From the NCBI GenBank assembly GCA_964367145.1, contig CAYIWJ010000025.1, forward strand, positions 1-5,665: 5,665 nt of DNA. The letters run 5' to 3'. The notes under the pieces are model-generated. The model was not told the origin of the DNA. It ran no database searches and saw nothing but the letters and a program-made list of their open reading frames with translations. The position numbers and the translations under genes were made by a program. Shown here piece by piece: positions 1 to 4,435 of the stretch (its first letter is position 1; each line of letters opens with the position of its first letter). This DNA comes from JAHFLD01 sp964367145. GTDB lineage: Bacteria; Patescibacteriota; Minisyncoccia; UBA6257; 1-14-0-10-40-38.

Positions 1-928
1 TCTTCGTTCGCAAGACCGTATAATGAGGCAAAACGACGTAGCCTAAAAAATCTACGCCATGTGAAACCTTCCGCAATATAATCTTCTGCGGATGAAGTTC
101 CAGCCTCAATGACTCACCCAAAAAATTTGAAAGTTTTAGAATCAAAGCCTCAAGATATTCCCGCGATTCGTGAACTATAACAAAATCATCCGCATATCGA
201 AGATAAAGTTTTTCTCGTAATATGTGCTTTACGAATTGGTCGAGCTCGTTCAGATAAATGTTGGCAAAAAGCTGGCTCGTTACATTACCAAGCGGCAACC
301 CTTTCTGTGGCGCAGTCTCGAAACTCGAAATAATCAGCCGGATAAGACGCAAAGCATCCGCATCCGCAACCCGCCGTTTGATCAACTCAAAAAGAATTCG
401 GTGGTCAATCGAATCAAAAAACTTTTTGATGTCTAATTTCAAGGCATACGCTGGGCGGCGATAATTGTGCGTGGCTCTTCGGATAAAATCCGCCAAACGT
501 ACTACGCCCCTGTGCGTCCCCTTGCCGACCCGGCAGGAATACGAATCAAAAATAAACAGCTTGTCGAAAATCGGAGACAAAACCCGAAACAAAGCATGAT
601 GCAAAACCCGGTCCCGCACCGTGGCTTTGTGGATCTGTCGCCTTTTCGGATCATAAACAACAAAACGGTAATATCCACCGTGCCGATAGTTTCCCAAACG
701 CAAATCCTCCCCCAAGGCAAAAAGCGAGTTCACAAGATCAATCTTAAACTTTTGCACATCGGCCTTCATCCCCTTCCCAGCTTCAAATTCTCGCCACGCC
801 ACAAACAAATTTTTCCTTGTTATGATAGATTCAAATACATGAATCCATACTCCGGATTCTCTTCTGGGAATCCCCCCCCCCAACGCAATTTCGAGAAGTG
901 ATCATCTACCAATTGTAGAAAAAACCAT
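1..928 (-). CDS. DGR reverse transcriptase (3' end beyond window)
   Basis: This is the reverse transcriptase that copies the TR RNA into adenine-mutagenised cDNA. The minus frame is open from base 928 past base 1, giving 309 visible residues. Numbered from the ATG at 928-926, the fingers motif KLDIKKFFD has its catalytic Asp at about 166. GLPLGNVTSQ (about 210-219) is the DGR-type form of the motif that reads GTPQGG in group II introns. The catalytic YADD is at about 245-248, and GVDFLGYVVLPHY lies near the visible end. KATVRDRVLHH and DSYSCRVGKGTH also match DGR enzymes. No maturase or endonuclease domain is visible. Perhaps 40 C-terminal residues are missing at the edge. The start is uncertain: family alignment puts it just before VFESIITRKNLF (about base 840), but that stretch has no ATG, GTG or TTG in frame. 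The ATG at 928 adds about 28 residues, including a Gly run from a G10 tract antisense to avd. The function is certain; the N-terminus is not. Confidence 0.93.
821..826 (+). promoter_or_regulatory. Possible extended -10 element for avd
   Basis: TATGAT, preceded by TG and one base (818-819), forms an extended -10 box. A transcript would start near 833, only a few bases before the ATG at 839, so the mRNA would be almost leaderless. No convincing -35 box or Shine-Dalgarno sequence is visible. The element lies inside the antisense RT gene. It gives modest support to ATG 839 as the intended avd start. Confidence 0.3.
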
Positions 929-1250
929 CAGCGCGTACAAACTCTGGCACAGTTATTTACCGCATATCAAAAAAGAATCGCGCTTTACGCTCGGTGAAAA
1001 AATTGACGGGCGTTTTACTGAACTGATCGACAGTCTGCTTGTCACGCGCTATGCGCAGAAAACCAGAAAACTATTGGAAGCGAAAAAAGCCAGCGAGTTA
1101 CTCGATTCGCTCAAGTGCTTTCTGAAAATAGCCTGGGAAATAAGAATCCTCTCCGACAATAAATACCTAGCCGTCAGCGCTCCGCTTTCCGAAACGGGAA
1201 AAATGCTCGGAGGGTGGAAAAAGCAAATCGAAAAAGAAAACTCCGCCTAA
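843..1250 (+). CDS. avd: Avd-like DGR accessory protein (four-helix bundle; start unresolved)
   Basis: Avd is a small basic four-helix-bundle protein that forms a pentamer. It binds the reverse transcriptase and TR RNA and is needed for mutagenic retrohoming. The plus frame is open from 843 to the TAA at 1248-1250. The recognisable domain begins at about base 900 (DHLPIVEKTISAYKLW), continues through RFTLGEKID, a KIAWEIRIL helix and KYLAVSAPLSETGKMLGGW, and gives 116 residues from Asp-900, the usual Avd size. No ATG, GTG or TTG lies in frame before the domain. The nearest ATG (839) is in another frame and would join this one if the C10 tract at 872-881 were C9. Otherwise a rare ATT (888) or CTG (864) start is needed. 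The gene runs opposite to RT, TR and target, and its 5' end overlaps the RT reading frame. The stop codon lies in the TR terminator hairpin. The identity rests on the pattern of conserved residues; the start remains open. Confidence 0.8.
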   Translation: MHTPDSLLGIPPPNAISRSDHLPIVEKTISAYKLWHSYLPHIKKESRFTLGEKIDGRFTELIDSLLVTRYAQKTRKLLEAKKASELLDSLKCFLKIAWEIRILSDNKYLAVSAPLSETGKMLGGWKKQIEKENSA

Positions 1251-1261
1251 AAATAGCGGAG
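1231..1261 (-). terminator. Intrinsic terminator downstream of the TR
   Basis: Read on the minus strand, CTCCGC (1261-1256) pairs with GCGGAG (1246-1241) around a 9-nt loop. A T-rich run, TTTTCTTTTT (1240-1231), follows. The plus strand has no T tract after the hairpin, so it works only in the TR direction. It begins 11 nt after the TR ends and contains the avd stop codon. It should release the TR RNA before transcription runs far antisense into avd. Confidence 0.65.
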
Positions 1262-1272
1262 AATAAAGAGAA

Positions 1273-1402
1273 TTGCGGAAGACGAGAAACCGACACTGTT
1301 TACTCCAATCGTTGTCGTTCCAGTTCAGGTTGAGCTTGCGCCTGTCGTCGATGTTGTCGAGGTAGGGCACGTTCACGTTGCCGTGGTTCTGCCACACCGA
1401 AT
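1273..1402 (-). repeat. DGR template repeat (TR)
   Basis: This 130-bp invariant master copy has as its sense strand the one running in the target-gene direction. It aligns without gaps to the VR at 1685-1814 (constant offset 412). There are 22 mismatches, every one at a sense-strand A (36 A in total, so 14 are unchanged), while all 94 C, G and T positions are identical. Its frame reads WQNHGNVNVPYLDN and so on, with eight AAC codons. AAC is the usual DGR diversifying codon because changes at its adenines give varied residues and never a stop. The first 27 bases (1273-1299, the 3' end in sense) are identical to the VR and fit the site where cDNA synthesis begins (IMH/IMH*). It is not a gene: an in-frame TAG at 1406-1404 precedes it. 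Confidence 0.95.
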
Positions 1403-1407
1403 ACTAT

Positions 1408-1495
1408 GTGCAGAATGCCATGCATGTCATCGCTCCTTGATTGCTCTTAAAGCGGAATTTTATTCCGGGACTGCTTTCCCGAAAGCATTCTGCAC
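1408..1495 (-). repeat. Inverted repeat with nested hairpins in the TR leader
   Basis: GTGCAGAATGC (1408-1418) and GCATTCTGCAC (1485-1495) are perfect 11-bp inverted arms. Between them lie a 6-bp stem with a 3-nt loop (1453-1458/1462-1467) and a partly alternative 5-bp stem (1466-1470/1477-1481). The structure would lie in the TR transcript and ends 5 nt before the TR. It could be a docking site for RT and Avd or protect the RNA. Confidence 0.5.
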
Positions 1496-1593
1496 CAAGT
1501 CATCTCTATTTTTAAGTCTCGCAATAAACGATGACCTAGGATTCAGCCGCCCCAAGCCGTAGCCAAAGGCTGTCGCGCCTACTACCCGAAAAC

Positions 1594-1602
1594 AGTATAG
1601 CA
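1594..1602 (-). promoter_or_regulatory. Extended -10 promoter element for the TR RNA
   Basis: On the minus strand the sequence reads TGCTATACT: a TATACT -10 box (1599-1594) with an upstream TG, the extended -10 pattern. Transcription would start near 1587. It comes directly after the T tract of the target terminator, so the target and TR would be separate transcription units placed back to back. The -35 position falls in the terminator stem and is a poor match, which extended -10 promoters can tolerate. Confidence 0.45.
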
Positions 1603-1611
1603 AAAAAAGAA

Positions 1612-1643
1612 ATGCCCTCACCGGTGGTAACCGGTGAGGGCAT
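1612..1643 (-). terminator. Target-gene terminator and possible DGR hairpin/cruciform
   Basis: A perfect 14-bp stem (1612-1625 with 1630-1643) encloses a 4-nt loop (GGTA on the plus strand, TACC in the target direction). On the minus strand TTCTTTTTTTG (1611-1601) follows directly, giving a strong intrinsic terminator 34 nt after the target stop. DGRs such as BPP-1 also need a hairpin or cruciform with a 4-nt loop downstream of the VR for efficient target recognition. This stem could serve both purposes, although it lies about 41 nt from the VR, further than in BPP-1. A smaller 5-bp hairpin (1652-1664) lies between. Confidence 0.85.
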
Positions 1644-1677
1644 GGGTCCAAGGGCTAAAAGCCCAAGGAAGCAAGTG

Positions 1678-2313
1678 CTAGGACTTGCGGAAGACGAGAA
1701 ACCGACACTGTGGACCCCAACCGTAGTCGTGCCAGGCCAGGCAGAGCCCGCGCCCGTCGCCGACGCCGCCGAGGCAGGGCACGTCCACGCTGCCGCGGTT
1801 CTGCCACACCGAATCAAGAGCAATAATGGGGAACTGCCGCTGGAGGTCGGGATGCCGCTCGCCGAGGATGAGGAGGTGTTCGAGCTTGGCGGGTTCGAGA
1901 TCACGACGCTTGATCTCGACAAGAACGTCCCTCGTGGAAATGCCCTGGTTGAAGTGCAGAAGTTCGAGTCTAACCTCCTGCCTTCCGCTTCCCGTGATCG
2001 GGAAGTTTTGAGGGGTGATATCTTCGTTCACCCAGTCGTACTTCCCAGCCCCGATCATCTCCTGCAGGGTACGAGAGTAGTCGAGAGTGAGGGTGAAGGT
2101 GGGAGGGGTTTCTATGGTCTGCGAAACCTCTTCCTTCACCAGCATCTCAACCCACTTCCGACGGAAGTCCTTGTCGGTCTCGATCCGCTTGAGGTGGCTG
2201 TCGGTTCCACCTTGGTGCTTGAACTCCTTCCAAATCAGCTTCATGATCTCGATGAATGCCCAGAAGCCAGCAAAAAGCTGATTCTGCGGCTCGCGAGTTG
2301 TATTCTGTGCCAT
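1678..2313 (-). CDS. DGR target protein with hypervariable C-terminal lectin-like domain
   Basis: This 211-residue protein is diversified by the DGR and probably binds a variable ligand. The ATG at 2313 was chosen because GGAGG (2328-2324) stands 10 nt upstream; the ATG at 2358 lacks a ribosome site. Residues 10-34 are aromatic and hydrophobic (FAGFWAFIEIMKLIWKEF), possibly an amphipathic helix; no signal peptide is visible. Residues 72-168 contain LDYSRTLQEMIGAGKYDWVN and an LEHLLILGERHP segment like those I recall in Patescibacteria DGR proteins; no enzyme motif is seen. Residues 170-211 are encoded by the VR and resemble the C-type-lectin/FGE-like fold of DGR targets, ending in CRFLVFRKS. 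Compared with the TR, 17 residues differ, including Asn to Ser, Asp, Gly, Cys, Ala, His and Tyr. The gene is richer in G+C than its neighbours (36 of 60 in 1861-1920). It has its own promoter and terminator. The ligand and final location in the cell are unknown. Confidence 0.9.
   Translation of the reverse strand: MAQNTTREPQNQLFAGFWAFIEIMKLIWKEFKHQGGTDSHLKRIETDKDFRRKWVEMLVKEEVSQTIETPPTFTLTLDYSRTLQEMIGAGKYDWVNEDITPQNFPITGSGRQEVRLELLHFNQGISTRDVLVEIKRRDLEPAKLEHLLILGERHPDLQRQFPIIALDSVWQNRGSVDVPCLGGVGDGRGLCLAWHDYGWGPQCRFLVFRKS
1685..1814 (-). repeat. DGR variable repeat (VR)
   Basis: This is the recipient copy of the TR and forms the 3' end of the target gene up to 7 nt before its stop codon ends. 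In the sense strand the 22 differences from the TR are 16 A-to-G, 4 A-to-C and 2 A-to-T; no non-adenine position has changed. The 27 bases at its 3' end (1685-1711) match the TR exactly and fit an initiation-of-mutagenic-homing site. No stop was created at the two risky TR codons: AAG became GGG and AAA became CCA. Confidence 0.95.
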
Positions 2314-2361
2314 GCTGAACTTTCCTCCATTCCCTATACAGACCTCGAGCGCAAACAAAAC

Positions 2362-2378
2362 CTTAACACCGTGTTAAG
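2362..2378 (-). promoter_or_regulatory. 17-bp palindrome in the target-gene leader
   Basis: CTTAACAC and GTGTTAAG surround a single central base. As DNA this looks like a dimeric repressor operator about 40 bp after the predicted transcription start. As RNA it gives a 7-bp stem with a 3-nt loop, followed on the minus strand by GTTTTGTTTG, which resembles a weak attenuator. The sequence does not distinguish between these. Confidence 0.4.
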
Positions 2379-2420
2379 AGGATTGTTCCGGCGAAAGGCA
2401 GATATCAAGGAACTGCGAGT

Positions 2421-2450
2421 ATTCTACCACCAAAACTGCAAAAAAGTCAA
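2421..2450 (-). promoter_or_regulatory. Sigma70-type promoter of the DGR target gene
   Basis: On the minus strand TTGACT (2450-2445) and TAGAAT (2426-2421) are separated by 18 bp, each a near-consensus box. Transcription would start near 2414 and leave a leader of about 100 nt before the ATG at 2313. A second weak -10-like TATAGG lies nearer the gene, at about 2336-2331. Confidence 0.6.
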
Positions 2451-2587
2451 GGGGCGATGTACGAAGCAAAAAAGCCACTTTTTACAGGGGTTTTAGCCTG
2501 TCATACCTGATTCTTCTTTCTACTCACGAATGGGTGCGTTTGAATAATTCAAAGTAGATTGTGTCTTATTTTTTGAAACTCCCACGC
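2451..2587. other. Intergenic region between rseP and the target promoter
   Basis: This short stretch holds a perfect AT-rich palindrome (2539-2553, arms TTTGAAT/ATTCAAA) and a 5-bp hairpin (ACAGG/CCTGT, about 2486-2503) beside A and T runs. Either could act as a weak end signal for the rseP operon, but neither is a convincing intrinsic terminator. No gene is seen here. Confidence 0.3.
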
Positions 2588-3625
2588 CTAAAAGAGACCA
2601 ATCACATCTTTCACGGTAATAAAAATCATCAAAAGTATCAGCAACCAAAACCCAATGGCATTAGCAATCATCTCCCGCTTGGCCGAAAGCGCGCTCCCCT
2701 TAATTTTTTCAATCAACAAAAACAACATTCTCCCGCCATCCAAAGCCGGAAACGGTACGGCATTAAGCACCGCTAGATTAAGCGAAATCAACGCCACGAG
2801 TTGTACCAGATGCAAAAATCCAAACCGCACACTTGCTTGCGCGATCTGAAAAATCCCAATCGGTCCCACAAAAGCTTCTCTTGGCGCCTGACCAATAAAT
2901 AAACCCAAAACCAAAGAGACCAGCGAAGAAACAATCAACCAAATCGTCTGCGCCGCGGCAAATAGTCCCTCCTTAATTGAAGCCAAAAAACCAAGTTTTG
3001 GAAAACCCGATTCCGAAATCGCGACACCCAAAGCCCCGCGACCTTCAACCGGATTTAAATCGGGAGTGGCAATAACAGATAAAGTCGTAGTCGCTCGTAT
3101 GACAGAAAAAGTTGTCGCCTCACCCCGATGATTATTCACAAATTCAACAAACTCTTTGGAACTGCGGAAGTCAGCCAAGGCATCGCCTGATTTAAAACCG
3201 GCAATCGCCGCCGGAGAATCTGGCGCGACATTCGAAACCACGACCGGCCCGGAAAGTCCGGTCAAAAAAAGCAAAGACAACAAAGCCCAGCCCAAAAAGA
3301 AGTTCATCACCACACCGGCTACAATAACAATAAAACGCTTCCAAATCGGCTGGTGCGAAAAATTGCGCTCCCGTGGAATGTTCGGCTGCTGTTTTTCTTC
3401 TTCATTCAAATCCGCTCGCTCGCCAAAAATTTTAACGAACCCGCCGAACGGCAAAAGATTGATGCTATAAACAGTCTCCCCCACTTTCTTGCCGAACACG
3501 CGCGGCGGAAACCCAAAACCAAACTCCTCCACGTAAAGCCCAAAAGCTTTGGCGCACAAAAAATGCCCCAACTCGTGTATAAAAATCAAAACAGAGATTC
3601 CAATCAGTAATAAGAAAATTGTCAT
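2588..3625 (-). CDS. rseP: RseP/RasP-family site-2 zinc metalloprotease
   Basis: RseP is an intramembrane protease that cuts membrane-embedded substrates such as anti-sigma factors or leftover signal peptides. HELGH at residues 17-21 supplies two zinc-binding His and the catalytic Glu inside the first membrane segment. NAVPFPALDGG (288-298), with Asp296, supplies the third zinc ligand. FGGFVKIFGE (about 60-69) is the conserved membrane-associated loop. A single short PDZ domain covers about 125-188 (GPVVVSNVAPDSPAAIAGFKSGD). Further membrane segments lie at about 96-121, 223-243, 268-290 and 322-339. At 345 residues it is shorter than the two-PDZ E. coli enzyme (about 450), as in many one-PDZ forms. 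Its ATG overlaps the frr stop (ATGA, 3625-3622), indicating translational coupling. The frr-rseP pairing echoes the frr-uppS-cdsA-dxr-rseP cluster of other bacteria with the middle genes absent. Confidence 0.95.
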   Translation of the reverse strand: MTIFLLLIGISVLIFIHELGHFLCAKAFGLYVEEFGFGFPPRVFGKKVGETVYSINLLPFGGFVKIFGERADLNEEEKQQPNIPRERNFSHQPIWKRFIVIVAGVVMNFFLGWALLSLLFLTGLSGPVVVSNVAPDSPAAIAGFKSGDALADFRSSKEFVEFVNNHRGEATTFSVIRATTTLSVIATPDLNPVEGRGALGVAISESGFPKLGFLASIKEGLFAAAQTIWLIVSSLVSLVLGLFIGQAPREAFVGPIGIFQIAQASVRFGFLHLVQLVALISLNLAVLNAVPFPALDGGRMLFLLIEKIKGSALSAKREMIANAIGFWLLILLMIFITVKDVIGLF

Positions 3626-4173
3626 TCTTGTATCTCGATAATTTTTTTGGCCACCAACTCGTCAATGCCGCGATTCGTATTGTCGGTAATTTCCTGAACT
3701 TGTTTCTTGGCCTTGAACTTCTGATCCTCGCTCAATTCCTTAGCTTCAAAAAGAGTTGCCACCTCCTTGTTCGCCTCGTCGCGGGCGCCTCGCAAACGAA
3801 TCCGGATTTTTTCGGCAATTGCTTTGGCGAGTTTGGCCAACTCTTCTCTACGCTCGGCGGTTAGCGGCGGCAACTGAAAGCGAACTGTGCCACCATCAAC
3901 CGTCGGCGTAATACCAAGTGAAGAATTTTGAACCGCTTTGGCGATAGCCGGAGCCGCATTGCGATCCCAAGCCGTCACCACCACCTCACGCGGTGGATTG
4001 ATGCCGATTGACCCAAGTTGCTTGACCGGCAACAACTGACCGAAATAATCAACTTTAAGATCTTCCACTATTTGTGCGCTGGGGCGATTGGTGCGAATAC
4101 TCGCAAGTTCAATCCGTAAAGCACCCAAAAACTCCTTAGTTCGAGTTTCAAAAGCCATAAGAAGTGGTTCCAT
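3622..4173 (-). CDS. frr: Ribosome recycling factor
   Basis: RRF works with EF-G to split the post-termination ribosome. The 183 residues are the normal length (E. coli 185). Domain I, the three-helix bundle, is formed by residues 1-30 (KEFLGALRIELASIRTNR) and the long C-terminal helices (about 105-183). The conserved IRLRGARDEANK (about 124-135) corresponds to the ribosome-contacting arginine region. Domain II covers about 31-104, with VDYFGQLLPVKQLGSI and the beta-rich PREVVVTAWD. I chose the Met at 4173 because it aligns with family N-termini; Met 4158 would remove the start of helix 1. No clear Shine-Dalgarno sequence precedes it. Once the assembly gap is closed, the stop of the upstream micro-ORF lies 5 nt before this ATG, so reinitiation is likely. 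The longer reading frame that runs back through the N block to 4353 is an artefact. Confidence 0.95.
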   Translation of the reverse strand: MEPLLMAFETRTKEFLGALRIELASIRTNRPSAQIVEDLKVDYFGQLLPVKQLGSIGINPPREVVVTAWDRNAAPAIAKAVQNSSLGITPTVDGGTVRFQLPPLTAERREELAKLAKAIAEKIRIRLRGARDEANKEVATLFEAKELSEDQKFKAKKQVQEITDNTNRGIDELVAKKIIEIQE

Positions 4174-4222
4174 AAAAATTAGCCGACGCGACAAACAAGC
4201 GGCAAAAAATAAATCACCAAGC
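4168..4222. repeat. 55-bp direct repeat, left of the gap (assembly overlap)
   Basis: These 55 bases, ending immediately before the Ns, are identical to 4323-4377. They contain the frr start codon and the stop region of the upstream micro-ORF. An exact repeat touching both sides of a gap indicates contig ends that share a k-mer-length overlap, not a biological duplication. Confidence 0.9.
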
Positions 4223-4322
4223 NNNNNNNNNNNNNNNNNNNNNNNNNNNNNNNNNNNNNNNNNNNNNNNNNNNNNNNNNNNNNNNNNNNNNNNNNNNNNN
4301 NNNNNNNNNNNNNNNNNNNNNN
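4223..4322. other. 100-N assembly gap
   Basis: Exactly 100 Ns, the usual placeholder for a gap of unknown size. Because the same 55 bp borders both sides, the true gap is probably an overlap: dropping the Ns and one repeat copy (155 bases) restores a normal junction between the micro-ORF and frr. Confidence 0.95.
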
Positions 4323-4377
4323 TTCCATAAAAATTAGCCGACGCGACAAACAAGCGGCAAAAAATAAATCACCAAGC
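4323..4377. repeat. 55-bp direct repeat, right of the gap (assembly overlap)
   Basis: Second copy of 4168-4222, starting at the first base after the Ns. It carries the true 3' end of the membrane micro-ORF (stop 4336-4334) and a copy of the frr ATG (4328-4326) that runs into the Ns. Confidence 0.9.
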
Positions 4378-4435
4378 CGACAAAAAGCAAGACCATAAAG
4401 AAACCGAAAGCCTTATCCATATAAAGATTAAACAT
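4334..4435 (-). CDS. Small hydrophobic membrane protein (33 aa)
   Basis: This short gene fits exactly between the clamp-loader gene and frr. It encodes 33 residues: MFNLYMDKAFG, a single hydrophobic span FFMVLLFVGLVIYFLPLVC (about 12-30), then RVG and TAA. A charged Lys precedes the span and an Arg follows it, as expected for a one-pass membrane peptide. Its ATG overlaps the last codons and TAA of the upstream gene (8 nt shared, 4435-4428), and after the gap is closed its stop is 5 nt from the frr ATG. That spacing suggests translation by coupling; no strong ribosome site of its own is visible. I do not recognise a family. Chance is possible in so short a frame, but the exact fit between two genes argues for a real peptide or at least a translational bridge. 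Confidence 0.5.
   Translation of the reverse strand: MFNLYMDKAFGFFMVLLFVGLVIYFLPLVCRVG

Larger units (their letters stand above)
1235..1587 (-). ncRNA. Probable TR-containing RNA (DGR template transcript)
   Basis: The TR lies between its own promoter-like element (1594-1602) and an intrinsic terminator (1231-1261). This predicts a separate RNA of about 350 nt: a leader of about 185 nt, the 130-nt TR and a short 3' tail. The leader can fold (11-bp outer stem 1408-1418/1485-1495 with nested hairpins). Retrohoming requires a TR RNA with structured flanks that RT and Avd bind; in phage BPP-1 the key flank lies downstream of the TR. Here the downstream flank is very short, so the structured upstream leader may take that role. 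The ends are predictions. Confidence 0.5.

Noticed and set aside
467..901. 144-codon plus-strand reading frame
   Set aside because: It is antisense to the strongly recognisable reverse transcriptase, is low in recognisable motifs and its translation looks random. Only its last part, from ATG 839, is of interest as a possible avd start.
1..928. Group II intron or retron interpretation of the reverse transcriptase
   Set aside because: No maturase/X or HNH region is visible in the part present, the motif is GLPLGN and not GTPQGG, and the neighbouring TR, VR and avd define a DGR.
1167..1397. 76-codon minus-strand frame containing the TR
   Set aside because: It matches the target's C-terminus only because it is the TR. 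A TAG blocks it upstream, and downstream it crosses the terminator and runs antisense into avd.
1440..1825. ATTGCTCTT near the TR leader and its reverse complement just upstream of the VR
   Set aside because: Only 9 bases match, in inverted orientation and at positions that do not correspond between TR and VR flanks; probably chance.
1612..2496. 294-codon plus-strand reading frame over the target gene
   Set aside because: It is antisense to the target gene, passes through the terminator hairpin and promoter, and arises from the high G+C content. The adenine-only TR/VR pattern and the ribosome site show the minus strand is coding.
3622..4353. 243-residue extended frr frame
   Set aside because: It passes through 100 Ns and begins in a duplicated assembly overlap. 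The 183-residue frame from 4173 has the normal RRF length.
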